Below are positions 9,173 through 18,157 of a stretch of DNA of 64,000 bases, piece by piece; the first letter of the stretch is position 1; each line of letters begins with the position of its first letter. This DNA is from Aureibaculum sp. 2308TA14-22 (lineage in GTDB: Bacteria; Bacteroidota; Bacteroidia; Flavobacteriales; Flavobacteriaceae): positions 2,568,501 to 2,632,500 of the forward strand of contig NZ_JBEWXT010000001.1 in the NCBI RefSeq assembly GCF_040538665.1, given 5' to 3'. The notes under the pieces are model-generated. The model was not told the DNA's origin and ran no database searches. It saw only the letters and a program-made list of their open reading frames with translations. The translations under genes were made by a program, and so were the position numbers.

Positions 9173-12136
9173 ATGAGAAATTTTAAGAATGCCTTATTGG
9201 GCATGTTATTTCTTTTTCCACTAATAGCCTCGGCTCAAATTAGCGTAAAAGGAAAGGTAACCGACAAGGCCACAGGTATGGAATTACCCGGGGTGAATGT
9301 TATCGTTAAAGGTACTGTTAACGGTACTGTAACGGATTTTGACGGTTTATACACCATAGACAATGTAAATATCGGAGATATACTGGTGTTTTCATTTATA
9401 GGGTTTAACAATTTAGAAGTTACCATAAATTCTAATGCCGACATTAATGTGGCAATGGAAGAGTCTGCCGAAAGTTTGGAAGAAGTGGTAATTATAGGTT
9501 ATGGTACTACTACCAAAAAAGATGCAACGGGCTCTGTTTCTTCAGTAAAGGCTGAAGATATTAATAAGGGTGCCATTGCTTCTCCTGAACAATTGTTGGT
9601 TGGTAAAGTTGCTGGTGTACAAGTAACTACTGGAGGTGGAGCTCCCGGTACGGGAAGTAGTATACGTATTAGAGGTGGTTCTTCATTAAGTGCAACTAAC
9701 AATCCTTTAATTGTTATTGACGGAATTCCTATTGATAACGATGGTGTGTCTGGTACTAGAAACCCCTTAAACATCGTAAACCCAAACGATATTGAATCGT
9801 ATAGTATTTTAAAGGATGCTTCTGCTACGGCTATTTATGGTTCTAGAGCATCTAACGGAGTAATTATAATCACAACAAAGAAAGGTAAAAGTGGTGGTAT
9901 TAAAGCCAATTATACCGCAAATGTTTCCGTACAAGAAAACGTACAGTTTGTTGATGCTATGTCAGTAGATGATTATAAAGCCTATGTAAATGCTAATGGC
10001 ACTGCTACTGATGTTGCTTTATTGGGCAATCAGAACAACAATTGGCAAGACCTTATTTTTCAAACAGGTGTTGGTACCGATCATAACATTAGCCTGTCAG
10101 GCGGTAGTAATAAAATTAACGTTAGGGGTTCTATTGGTTATACCAACTTGAATGGTACTTTAAAAACTTCTAAGTTAGAGAGAGGAACTTATGCACTTAA
10201 TGTTGGTACTAAATTCTTTGATAATAAATTAAAGGTTGATGTAAACGCGAAGGCTTCATTAATTGCCAATCGTTTTGCAGATCAAGGAGCCATAGGTAAT
10301 GCCATTTCTTTTGACCCTACACAACCTGTTTATGACAATAGCCTACCATTTGGTGGCTATTTTGAGTGGACAAGTGCTGTAGATGGTAGAGCGATTAAAG
10401 TAGGTGCTCCTAAAAATCCATTGGCACTGTTAGAACAAAGAAGAAATACATCAAGTGTTCAACGTCTAATTGGAAATGTTCAATTTGATTATAAATTACA
10501 TTTTTTACCAGAATTGAGAGCAAATCTTAATGTAGGTATTGATAAATCAAGTTCAAAAGGCAAGAATAATATTTTCAATTCTGCGACTACAGAATTAGCA
10601 GATGGTACTAACTTAGGCAATATGGCTACATACGATCAACAAAAAGAAAATAAGTTGTTAGATTTTTATTTGAATTATGTTAAGGACATCGAGTCTATTA
10701 ACAGTAAAATAGATTTTATGGCAGGTTATTCTTATCAGAACTTTTTAAATGAAGGTGGAGATATTAGTGACATACAAGACAGTAACATAAGTCAAGTAAA
10801 CGACTATTCTAATGTACTGAACCTTCAATCGTTTTTTGGTAGGTTAAATTATACTCTGGCCAATAAATATTTATTTACACTTACTTACAGAACAGATGGG
10901 TCATCAAGATTTAGAGGTGATAATAAATGGGGACATTTTCCGTCAGCAGCTTTTGCTTGGAAAATGAAAGAAGAATCTTTCTTACAAGACTCCAATACTA
11001 TTTCTGACCTAAAATTACGTTTAGGTTGGGGTGTTACTGGACAACAAGATATTGGAGACGATTATCATCCTGCTCTTGCTACCTACTTATTAAGTACTAA
11101 TACCGCCCAATATCAATTTGGTAATGGTTTTATATCAACGTATAGAGCAGAACCGTATAATACCACATTAAAATGGGAAGAAACAACTACTTACAATGTC
11201 GGTTTAGATTTTGGTTTTATTAATGATAGAATTAACGGTAGTATTGATGGTTATTTTAGAGAAACTGTCGATCTATTAAACTTTATACCATTCCCTGCGG
11301 GTTCATCATTATCTAATGCTGATTTTGCTAACATTGGTAGTCTGGAAAATAAAGGTATTGAGCTGACTTTAAATTTAATTCCTATTCAAACCGATGATTT
11401 GGATTTAACATTATCTTTAAACGGTGCATGGAGCGATACTGAAATCACAAAATTAACTACTAACGAAAGTCCTGACTATGTTGGTGAACCTGTTGGTGGT
11501 TTTTCTGGTGGTGTAGGTAATAATATTCAAATACATACGGTTGGATATGCTCCAAACTCATTTTATGTATATGAGCAAGTTTATGATGCCAATGGTAAAC
11601 CGTTAGAAGATGTTTATGTAGATCGTAATGATAATGGTATTATTGATTTAGGAGATAGATATCGATTTGAAAAACCAACTGCTGATATTACTGCTGGTTT
11701 TTCTACAGACTTAAATTATAAGAACTTTAACTTTACCATGTCTTGGAGGGGTAGTTTTGGAAACTATGTTTATAACAACGTAGATTCTAACCTTGGATTT
11801 AAACTTAATTTATTAAATACAGCCTTTCCAGAAGTTATTTCAAATGGTGTAGAAAATGTATTAGAAACAGATTTTATTAACGGTGGTACAGAAAGGTATC
11901 TATCTGATTATTATGTACAAGATGCTTCATTTGTTAAATTGGACAATGTAGGTATTGGTTATAATTTTAACAGTGTATTTGGTGAAGGTACAAACCTAAA
12001 ACTAAATGCTACTGTACAAAATGTATTGATTATTACTGATTACGAAGGTTTAGACCCTGAAGTTTTCGGAGGAATTGATTATAATATTTATCCTAGACCG
12101 AGAATATACACTTTGGGTCTTAATTTAAACTTTTAA
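9173..12136 (+). CDS. SusC/RagA-family TonB-dependent outer-membrane transporter
   Basis: Outer-membrane active transporter for malto-oligosaccharides, 987 residues. A signal peptide ends IASAQ at residue 22. A carboxypeptidase-regulatory-like beta domain (about 24-95, SVKGKVTDKATGMELPGVNV) is followed by the SusC-type motif VVIIGYGTTTKKDATGSVSS. The plug domain (about 115-220, RIRGGSSLSATNNPLIVIDG) precedes a 22-strand barrel ending in YTLGLNLNF, with a C-terminal aromatic residue. It is first in the susC-susD-susE operon, 10 bp before susD. Substrate is assigned from the neighbours only. Confidence 0.96.
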   Translation: MRNFKNALLGMLFLFPLIASAQISVKGKVTDKATGMELPGVNVIVKGTVNGTVTDFDGLYTIDNVNIGDILVFSFIGFNNLEVTINSNADINVAMEESAESLEEVVIIGYGTTTKKDATGSVSSVKAEDINKGAIASPEQLLVGKVAGVQVTTGGGAPGTGSSIRIRGGSSLSATNNPLIVIDGIPIDNDGVSGTRNPLNIVNPNDIESYSILKDASATAIYGSRASNGVIIITTKKGKSGGIKANYTANVSVQENVQFVDAMSVDDYKAYVNANGTATDVALLGNQNNNWQDLIFQTGVGTDHNISLSGGSNKINVRGSIGYTNLNGTLKTSKLERGTYALNVGTKFFDNKLKVDVNAKASLIANRFADQGAIGNAISFDPTQPVYDNSLPFGGYFEWTSAVDGRAIKVGAPKNPLALLEQRRNTSSVQRLIGNVQFDYKLHFLPELRANLNVGIDKSSSKGKNNIFNSATTELADGTNLGNMATYDQQKENKLLDFYLNYVKDIESINSKIDFMAGYSYQNFLNEGGDISDIQDSNISQVNDYSNVLNLQSFFGRLNYTLANKYLFTLTYRTDGSSRFRGDNKWGHFPSAAFAWKMKEESFLQDSNTISDLKLRLGWGVTGQQDIGDDYHPALATYLLSTNTAQYQFGNGFISTYRAEPYNTTLKWEETTTYNVGLDFGFINDRINGSIDGYFRETVDLLNFIPFPAGSSLSNADFANIGSLENKGIELTLNLIPIQTDDLDLTLSLNGAWSDTEITKLTTNESPDYVGEPVGGFSGGVGNNIQIHTVGYAPNSFYVYEQVYDANGKPLEDVYVDRNDNGIIDLGDRYRFEKPTADITAGFSTDLNYKNFNFTMSWRGSFGNYVYNNVDSNLGFKLNLLNTAFPEVISNGVENVLETDFINGGTERYLSDYYVQDASFVKLDNVGIGYNFNSVFGEGTNLKLNATVQNVLIITDYEGLDPEVFGGIDYNIYPRPRIYTLGLNLNF

Positions 12137-12146
12137 ATAGATAAAG

Positions 12147-14012
12147 ATGAAAAAACACATTTTTAAAATAACATTTTTAAGCGTAATGTTAGGTTTGTTT
12201 ACCTTAACATCGTGTTTAAAAGATTTGGATACAAAACCCAATGATGATGATATCGCTTTGGCGGACGAAGTATTTGACAATCCTGCTTCTTATAAACAGG
12301 TATTGGCTAAATTATATGCAGGTTTAGCTATTAGTGGTCAACAAGGCCCGGCAGGTTTACCCGATATTTCAGGTATTGACGAAGGTTTTAGCCAGTATTT
12401 AAGACAGTATTGGTTAGCACAAGAAGTAACTACAGACGAGGCTGTTATTGGCTGGGCTGATGGTAGCTTACCTGATTATCACGAACACGATTGGAATTCT
12501 GGCAATGAATTTGTCAGAGCATTATACGATAGAATTTTTTATCAAATAAAAGCATGTAGTGCTTTTTTAAAGCAAACCACACCAGATGTTTTAAGTGGTA
12601 GAGGTGTTGATGGCGAATTATTGAACGATATAAATACCTATCGTGCAGAAGCTCGTTTTTTGAGAGCACTGAGTTATTACCACGCACTTGACTTTTTTGG
12701 CAATGTTCCTTTTATTGATGAAGATGACCCTATTGGGTTCTGGACACCTGAACAAATGAGTAGAGCTGATTTATTTAATTTTGTAGAAAGCGAGTTGTTG
12801 GCTATTGAAAGTGAATTGGTAGCTCCAAAGGCAAACGAATATGCTAGAGTAGACAAAGCTGGGGCTTGGGCATTATTAACAAGACTATATCTAAATGCAG
12901 AAGTTTATGCAGATCAAGCAAAATATACCGAAGCTATTAGTTATGCCAATAAAATTATTAATGCCGGTTATACGTTGGAATCTGAGTACGAAAACTTATT
13001 CTTAGCAGATAATCATACTGCTGATGGGGTAATTTTCCCTATAGCTTTTGATGGTTTACGTACACAATCCTATGGAGGTACAACCTTTTTAATCCATGCC
13101 GCTATAGGTGGCTCTATGGTTCCGGCCGATTTCGGTGTCAATGGAGGCTGGGGCGGTAATAGAACTACAAAAGCTTTAGTTAACTTGTTTAATTATGACT
13201 TTAATAGCACTGCTGCCAATAATGCTATTGGAGCAGCTTCAAACTGGGGTATTGTTGGTGACCTAACCGATTGGGGCGGGCAGCCGGACATGACACTTTA
13301 TCAAACAGGAACGGCAAATGTATATCAAGCTTATTATCAATTACCTGATGCTGAAATTAAATTCAGGCCTGATAACACTTGGGGCAGCGATTTTGGTGAT
13401 AACGGAAGTAATATTAATGTTACTGCCGGATTGTACAGAATTACAATCAATACAGCAGATCAAAGTTTTACCATGGAGCTATTGGCAGATTCAAGAGCCA
13501 TGTTTCATACCGACGGACAAAATTTAGAAATTGAAGAAATCCCAACCTTTACCGAAGGTTATGCTATAACTAAATTCAAAAATGTAGATAGAGACGGCAA
13601 TCCTGGATCAGATACGAAAGGGGATTTTACCGATACCGATTTTCCATTGTTCCGACTAGCAGATGTATATTTAATGTATGCAGAGGCTGTGTTAAGAGGT
13701 GGAACTGGTGGAGATGAAGCTACTGCAATAGGCTATATAAACGAATTAAGAACAAGAGCAAATAGTCCTGTTTTAGTTACCTCAATAGATTTAGACCTTA
13801 TCCTTGACGAAAGAGCAAGAGAATTATATTGGGAAGGACACCGTAGAACGGATTTGATTAGATATGGAAGATTTACCGATGGTGGTTATACTTGGCCTTG
13901 GAAAGGTGGTTCTAAAGACGGAGTAAGTACTTCAAATCATTTAGATTTATTTCCAATACCATCTACAGATTTAAATTCGAATCCGAATTTGAAACAAAAT
14001 TCAGGTTACTAA
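12147..14012 (+). CDS. SusD-like glycan-binding lipoprotein with inserted SusE-type module
   Basis: Surface lipoprotein that caps the SusC channel and binds glucan; 621 residues, longer than the usual 500-550. The lipobox is LTSC (C23). SusD helical TPR-like parts are clear at both ends: TYRAEARFLRALSYYHALDF near 164-183 and FRLADVYLMYAEAVLRGG near 502-519. Between them, residues about 365-446 (start NWGIVGDLTDWGGQPDM) are a starch-binding-type module matching those of the next gene. Without it the flanks, LVNLFNYDFN and ADSRAMFHTDGQ, would join as in ordinary SusD proteins. The extra module probably adds a glucan-binding site. The gene lies 17 bp before the SusE-like gene. Confidence 0.94.
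   Translation: MKKHIFKITFLSVMLGLFTLTSCLKDLDTKPNDDDIALADEVFDNPASYKQVLAKLYAGLAISGQQGPAGLPDISGIDEGFSQYLRQYWLAQEVTTDEAVIGWADGSLPDYHEHDWNSGNEFVRALYDRIFYQIKACSAFLKQTTPDVLSGRGVDGELLNDINTYRAEARFLRALSYYHALDFFGNVPFIDEDDPIGFWTPEQMSRADLFNFVESELLAIESELVAPKANEYARVDKAGAWALLTRLYLNAEVYADQAKYTEAISYANKIINAGYTLESEYENLFLADNHTADGVIFPIAFDGLRTQSYGGTTFLIHAAIGGSMVPADFGVNGGWGGNRTTKALVNLFNYDFNSTAANNAIGAASNWGIVGDLTDWGGQPDMTLYQTGTANVYQAYYQLPDAEIKFRPDNTWGSDFGDNGSNINVTAGLYRITINTADQSFTMELLADSRAMFHTDGQNLEIEEIPTFTEGYAITKFKNVDRDGNPGSDTKGDFTDTDFPLFRLADVYLMYAEAVLRGGTGGDEATAIGYINELRTRANSPVLVTSIDLDLILDERARELYWEGHRRTDLIRYGRFTDGGYTWPWKGGSKDGVSTSNHLDLFPIPSTDLNSNPNLKQNSGY
13239..13484 (+). repeat. SusE-type starch-binding module inserted in susD (copy 1 of 4)
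   Basis: Encodes SusD residues about 365-446. It shares with the first SusE module the pattern WG(I/V)VG, a DMxxYxTxTAxVYxAY stretch, EIKFR, and a closing GD...NI-V-AG-Y. It is closer to SusE module 1 than to modules 2 and 3, judging by the conserved TxTAxVYxAY stretch. Confidence 0.8.
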
Positions 14013-14029
14013 TTATAAAAAAATAAAAG

Positions 14030-15340
14030 ATGAAAAATATATTTTATAAATTATTACTATTAGTAGTAGCTCCACTAGTCATGGTAAGCTGTGATGATAA
14101 TGCTCCTTTAACTGAGTTAAACTCAAGTGCTAGCGTTACTGCAAATTTATCAAATGCTAGCGTAGTTTTAGAACGTGACAATGCTGACGGCGAAGCATTG
14201 ACTATTACATGGACACAACCTAATTTTGGCTATAACGCGGCTCCATCTTATACCATTTACATGGATAATGCAGGAGACAACTTTAGTGAGCCTGAGACTG
14301 TTACTACAGGTAAGGAATTGCAAAAATCTTTTACCGTAGCCGAGTTAAATTCTATATTGTTGAATTTGGAATTAGAGGAAGGCACAGCTACTGATGTTGA
14401 AGTAAAAGTTGTAGCCGAACTGGGTGATTACCATGGCGTAGAATCTAGTGTTATGACACTAAATGCAACAGCCTATCAAGATAAATTAGATCTATCTACA
14501 ACTTGGGGAGTTGTAGGTTCTGCCACAACTAATGGCTGGGATGGTCCTGATATGCCTTTTTATAAAACAAGTACTGCTGATGTATATGTGGCTTATGTTA
14601 TGCTAGCCGATGGTGAAATTAAGTTTAGAGAGAATAATTCTTGGGATTTAAACTATGGAGACACAGGTGCTGATAACACGTTGGAAGAGAACGGTGATAA
14701 TATTGCCGTAAATGCTGGAACTTATAAAATTACATTTAACCTTGGTGCCTTAACTTATACTATAGAACCTTTTACTTGGGGCTTAGTAGGTTCAGCGACA
14801 CCAAACGGATGGGATGGTCCAGATGTACCTTTGGAGTATGATCCTTTTTCAGACACATGGAAAGCAATTGTTAGTTTAGTTGATGGTGAAATTAAAGTTC
14901 GTCAAAATAATGACTGGGGAGTTAATTATGGAGATGCTAATGGGGATAATGTTTTAGATACGGATGGAGATAACAACATAGCGGTAACTGCCGACACTTA
15001 TTTAGTTACTGTTAACTTTAATGATTTCTCATATTCATTAGAATCAATTGATGTTTGGGGAATTGTCGGTAGTGCAACTCCGAATGGCTGGGATGGCCCT
15101 GACACTAAATTCAAATTAGATTATGGTCAAGACGGTGTTTGGTACTTAAATAATATGACCTTAGTTGATGGTGAAATTAAATTTAGACAAAATGATGCTT
15201 GGGATGTTAATTATGGAGATGCTAATGGTGATAATGTATTGGATACAGACGATGGTAATAATATTGCTGTAACTGCTGGTACTTATAATTTTGTACTGGA
15301 CTTTAGCGATCCTAGCAGTCCTACTTATACAATGGAATAG
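14030..15340 (+). CDS. SusE/SusF-like surface starch-binding lipoprotein
   Basis: Outer-membrane lipoprotein of 436 residues that holds starch at the cell surface. The signal peptide ends in lipobox MVSC (C21), followed by acidic residues DDN. Residues about 25-150 form an N-terminal SusE domain (immunoglobulin-like, ITWTQPNFGYNAAPSYTIYM). Three tandem modules follow at about 158-247, 249-338 and 342-436, each opening WG-VGSAT-NGWDGPD and containing DGEIK-R-N--W--NYGD. These resemble SusE/SusF carbohydrate-binding modules, where tryptophans stack on glucose rings. It is the last gene of the susCDE operon and is followed by a strong terminator. Confidence 0.93.
   Translation: MKNIFYKLLLLVVAPLVMVSCDDNAPLTELNSSASVTANLSNASVVLERDNADGEALTITWTQPNFGYNAAPSYTIYMDNAGDNFSEPETVTTGKELQKSFTVAELNSILLNLELEEGTATDVEVKVVAELGDYHGVESSVMTLNATAYQDKLDLSTTWGVVGSATTNGWDGPDMPFYKTSTADVYVAYVMLADGEIKFRENNSWDLNYGDTGADNTLEENGDNIAVNAGTYKITFNLGALTYTIEPFTWGLVGSATPNGWDGPDVPLEYDPFSDTWKAIVSLVDGEIKVRQNNDWGVNYGDANGDNVLDTDGDNNIAVTADTYLVTVNFNDFSYSLESIDVWGIVGSATPNGWDGPDTKFKLDYGQDGVWYLNNMTLVDGEIKFRQNDAWDVNYGDANGDNVLDTDDGNNIAVTAGTYNFVLDFSDPSSPTYTME
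14501..15337 (+). repeat. three tandem starch-binding modules in the SusE-like gene
   Basis: Module boundaries in DNA are about 14501-14770, 14774-15043 and 15053-15337. Modules 2 and 3 are nearly identical over the stretch encoding VNYGDANGDNVLDTD (around 14931-14975 and 15207-15251), which points to a fairly recent duplication. Module 1 is more diverged there (LNYGDTGADNTLEEN). Confidence 0.85.
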
Positions 15341-15373
15341 TTAGTTAAAATTAACTTTGTTCTTATTTTATTT

Positions 15374-15408
15374 AAAAGGCTGTTTGTGTTTGAATAAACA
15401 GCCTTTTT
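15374..15408 (+). terminator. rho-independent terminator of susCDE operon
   Basis: The stem AAAAGGCTGTTT (15374-15385) pairs with AAACAGCCTTTT (15397-15408) around a short loop, and T residues follow. It lies 34 bases after the SusE-like stop codon. Confidence 0.85.
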
Positions 15409-15415
15409 ATTTATT

Positions 15416-15455
15416 TGTCATTCAGAGCGGAGAAAAACGAAGCGAAGAATCTCAT
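15416..15455. repeat. TGTCATTC-type intergenic repeat, copy A
   Basis: Starts TGTCATTCAGAGCGGAG and ends GCGAAGAATCTCAT. It shares both ends with the element at 18064-18151 on the other side of the amylase gene. Short elements with this TGTCATTC...GAATCT pattern are familiar intergenic repeats in Bacteroidota genomes. Confidence 0.6.
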
Positions 15456-15486
15456 AAATATGATCGAATATGAAAAAAATATTACT

Positions 15487-18015
15487 ATGAAAAAAAAACT
15501 ACTCGTATTATTTTTATTTACCAGCGTCTTTACTTTTGCCCAACAGCAAACAGTAACCTTTACAGTAGCCCCAACACCTTTTGAGGAAACTGATCAAATC
15601 ACTATTACAGTTACTGATTTAGACCCGCAAGCAGCTTGGGGAGTAACTGATGTTTATCTTTGGGCATGGTCAACTGCAGGCGGCAGTCAAATGGATGCCC
15701 CAAATAATGGTACTTGGCAAAATTCTAATGAGGCTCATAAACTAACCAAGAGTGGCAATAACTATTCCATTACGTTTACACCAACCACCTTTTATGGAAG
15801 AACAGGAATGACCAGTATTGGTTTTTTAGTAAAAGCTAAAAATGGTGATGGCGATAAAAAATCACAAGACAAAGTAGTAAATGTAGGTACTATTATCGTA
15901 CCAACCGTTACGGAAGCTCCTGTTCCGACAGGAATGTTAGACGGCATAAACCTCAATCCAACTGATAATACTAAAGCAACGTTGGTACTCTATGCACCAG
16001 ATAAACAATTCGTAAATCTAATTGGCTCAATGAATAATTGGACACGTGATGACACCAATTACCTCTTAAAAAAAGACAGTTCTAAAGATAGATTTTGGGT
16101 AGAACTAACGGGACTGACCCCACAAACTAATATCATGTACCAATATTTGGTGGATGGATTGATTAGAATTGCAGACCCTTATTCTACTACGATTCTAGAT
16201 GAAAGCAATGATGGTTTTATAAATGCAACAACCTACCCTAATTTACCAACATATCCAACAGGACAAACCAATCATGCGGTAACACTATTAAGAACTGGTG
16301 ACACGCCATATAATTGGCAAACCACAAATTTTCAACCGCCCGCCAAAACCGATTTGGTCATTTATGAACTACTCATACGAGATTTTGATGCACTGCATAG
16401 TTTTGATGCAGTTAAAGGTAGACTAGATTATCTGCAAGACCTAGGTGTAAATGCCATTGAGTTAATGCCTGTAAGTGAATTTGACGGCAACGAATCTTGG
16501 GGTTATAACCCCTCTTTTCATATGGCGTTAGATAAGTATTATGGCACACCTACTGCTTTTAAGCAATTGGTTGACGAATGCCATTCACGAGGAATTGCGG
16601 TTATTTTAGATGTGGTGTATAACCATGCTACGGGTCAAAACCCATATTACAGAATGTGGAATACAGACAATGGTGGTTATGGTGGAAAAGCAACTACAGA
16701 CAGTCCGTTTTTTAATCCAGACGCAACACATAGTTACAGTGTTTTTAACGATTTTAACCATAGTAAACAAGCCACAAAAGACTATGTAAAACGTACCGCT
16801 CAATATTGGATTGATGAATATAAAATTGATGGTTTTAGATGGGATTTAACTAAAGGATTTACACAAAACTGTACCGATAGCGACCAAAATTGTACAAACC
16901 AAGAACAAGCTGATAGAGTAGCTGTTTTAAAAACCTATGCCGATTACCAATGGGAAGTTGACAATGATTTTTATGTCATTTTTGAACATTTAGGTACCAA
17001 TCAAGAAGAAACCCAATGGGTTAATTATAGGTTAGGTGAAGGCAAAGGCATTATGGTTTGGGGTAATCATAATGGTAATTATAGTGAAGCAACAATGGGC
17101 TATCACGATGCGGGAAAATCAGATTTCTCATGGATTTCCTATAAAAATAGAGGCTGGACAGTTCCTGCAAATGTGAGTTATATGGAAAGTCATGATGAAG
17201 AACGTTTAATGTATAAAAATCTGGAATTTGGTAATTCAAGTGGCACATATAATATTAAAACATTGGAAACTGCTTTAGACCGAATGGAATTAGCAGGGGC
17301 TTTCTATTTTACCATTCCCGGACCTAAAATGATTTGGCAATTTGGCGAATTGGGTTATGATATCAGCATCGATTTTAATGGAAGAGTCGGAAATAAACCA
17401 ATAAAATGGGAATATTTTAATGAACCCGATCGAAAAGCTATTTATGATACTTGGACCAAATTAATCAAACTAAAAAAGCAAGTTCCTATTTTTAAAACGG
17501 ATAATTTCACCTTAGATGTTGACAAAACAAACGGTCAGAAAAAGATACATCTGACAGATGACGCTACAAGCCCTGATGTAAAACATATTACCATTATTGG
17601 TAATTTTGGAGTAACTGCCCAGAATATAAGTCCCGAGTTTCAACAAACTGGAACTTGGTACGATTTGTTAAATGATAACACTACATTAACAGTATCGAGT
17701 ACTAGTGCACCTATTAGTTTACAACCTGGTGAATTTAGAATTTACGCCTCTAGTGCTGTTACATTGAGCGTGGAGAATATCTCAATTAATGATTTGGTAA
17801 GTATTTACCCCAACCCCGTTACCGATGAATTTAAAATTAACCACCAAACCAATACGGTAAACATTTATGATATTTCAGGACGATTGGTAAAATCGTTTAA
17901 AGGTAATTTTGAGTCAAATAATGCATTTGACATTTCAGATTTAAAGCCTGCTTTTTATTTACTAAAATTACAATCTGAACAAGGTGTGGCAACTAAAAAA
18001 TTGATAAAAAACTAA
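15487..18015 (+). CDS. T9SS-secreted GH13 alpha-amylase
   Basis: Extracellular or cell-surface alpha-amylase starting the attack on starch; 842 residues from ATG at 15487, chosen because MKKKLLVLFLFTSVFTFAQQ is a clean signal peptide. Upstream in-frame starts fall inside the intergenic repeat. Residues about 20-140 are a beta domain, and about 150-260 are CBM48/E-set-like (VNLIGSMNNW). The GH13 barrel follows: region I DVVYNH (D375-H380), region II GFRWDLTKGF (nucleophile D453), region III FEHLG (acid E500), region IV MESHDEE (D570). Residues about 765-842, opening VSIYPNPV, are a T9SS type A sorting domain. The gene has its own flanking terminators and may be transcribed separately from susCDE. 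Confidence 0.93.
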   Translation: MKKKLLVLFLFTSVFTFAQQQTVTFTVAPTPFEETDQITITVTDLDPQAAWGVTDVYLWAWSTAGGSQMDAPNNGTWQNSNEAHKLTKSGNNYSITFTPTTFYGRTGMTSIGFLVKAKNGDGDKKSQDKVVNVGTIIVPTVTEAPVPTGMLDGINLNPTDNTKATLVLYAPDKQFVNLIGSMNNWTRDDTNYLLKKDSSKDRFWVELTGLTPQTNIMYQYLVDGLIRIADPYSTTILDESNDGFINATTYPNLPTYPTGQTNHAVTLLRTGDTPYNWQTTNFQPPAKTDLVIYELLIRDFDALHSFDAVKGRLDYLQDLGVNAIELMPVSEFDGNESWGYNPSFHMALDKYYGTPTAFKQLVDECHSRGIAVILDVVYNHATGQNPYYRMWNTDNGGYGGKATTDSPFFNPDATHSYSVFNDFNHSKQATKDYVKRTAQYWIDEYKIDGFRWDLTKGFTQNCTDSDQNCTNQEQADRVAVLKTYADYQWEVDNDFYVIFEHLGTNQEETQWVNYRLGEGKGIMVWGNHNGNYSEATMGYHDAGKSDFSWISYKNRGWTVPANVSYMESHDEERLMYKNLEFGNSSGTYNIKTLETALDRMELAGAFYFTIPGPKMIWQFGELGYDISIDFNGRVGNKPIKWEYFNEPDRKAIYDTWTKLIKLKKQVPIFKTDNFTLDVDKTNGQKKIHLTDDATSPDVKHITIIGNFGVTAQNISPEFQQTGTWYDLLNDNTTLTVSSTSAPISLQPGEFRIYASSAVTLSVENISINDLVSIYPNPVTDEFKINHQTNTVNIYDISGRLVKSFKGNFESNNAFDISDLKPAFYLLKLQSEQGVATKKLIKN

Positions 18016-18016
18016 T

Positions 18017-18059
18017 AAAAAAGACCTCACAGGTTTTCAAAATCTGTGAGGTCTTTTTT
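18017..18059. terminator. bidirectional terminator between amylase and Gfo/Idh gene
   Basis: GACCTCACAG (18023-18032) pairs perfectly with CTGTGAGGTC (18044-18053). An A run precedes and a T run follows, so it can serve the amylase on the plus strand and the convergent gene on the minus strand. Confidence 0.85.
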
Positions 18060-18063
18060 AAGC

Positions 18064-18151
18064 TGTCATTCAGAATATAGAATGAAATATATTGAAGACT
18101 CTATTAAATGTGTCTTTTAATTAAAAAGATTCCTCGTGCCTCGGAATGACA
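18064..18151. repeat. TGTCATTC-type intergenic repeats, copies B and C in inverted order
   Basis: Copy B starts TGTCATTCAGAATATAG at 18064. Copy C reads TGTCATTCCGAGGCACGAGG on the minus strand from 18151 to about 18127. The two face each other about 30 bases apart, and both match copy A at 15416-15455 at their TGTCATTC ends. The arrangement is like a bacterial interspersed REP pair. Confidence 0.6.
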
Positions 18152-18157
18152 AAAAGT

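Noticed and set aside
15416-15486. Upstream start of the secreted amylase at a TTG near 15415
   Set aside because: That frame would translate the intergenic repeat and push the signal peptide inside the protein; ATG 15487 gives a standard signal peptide.
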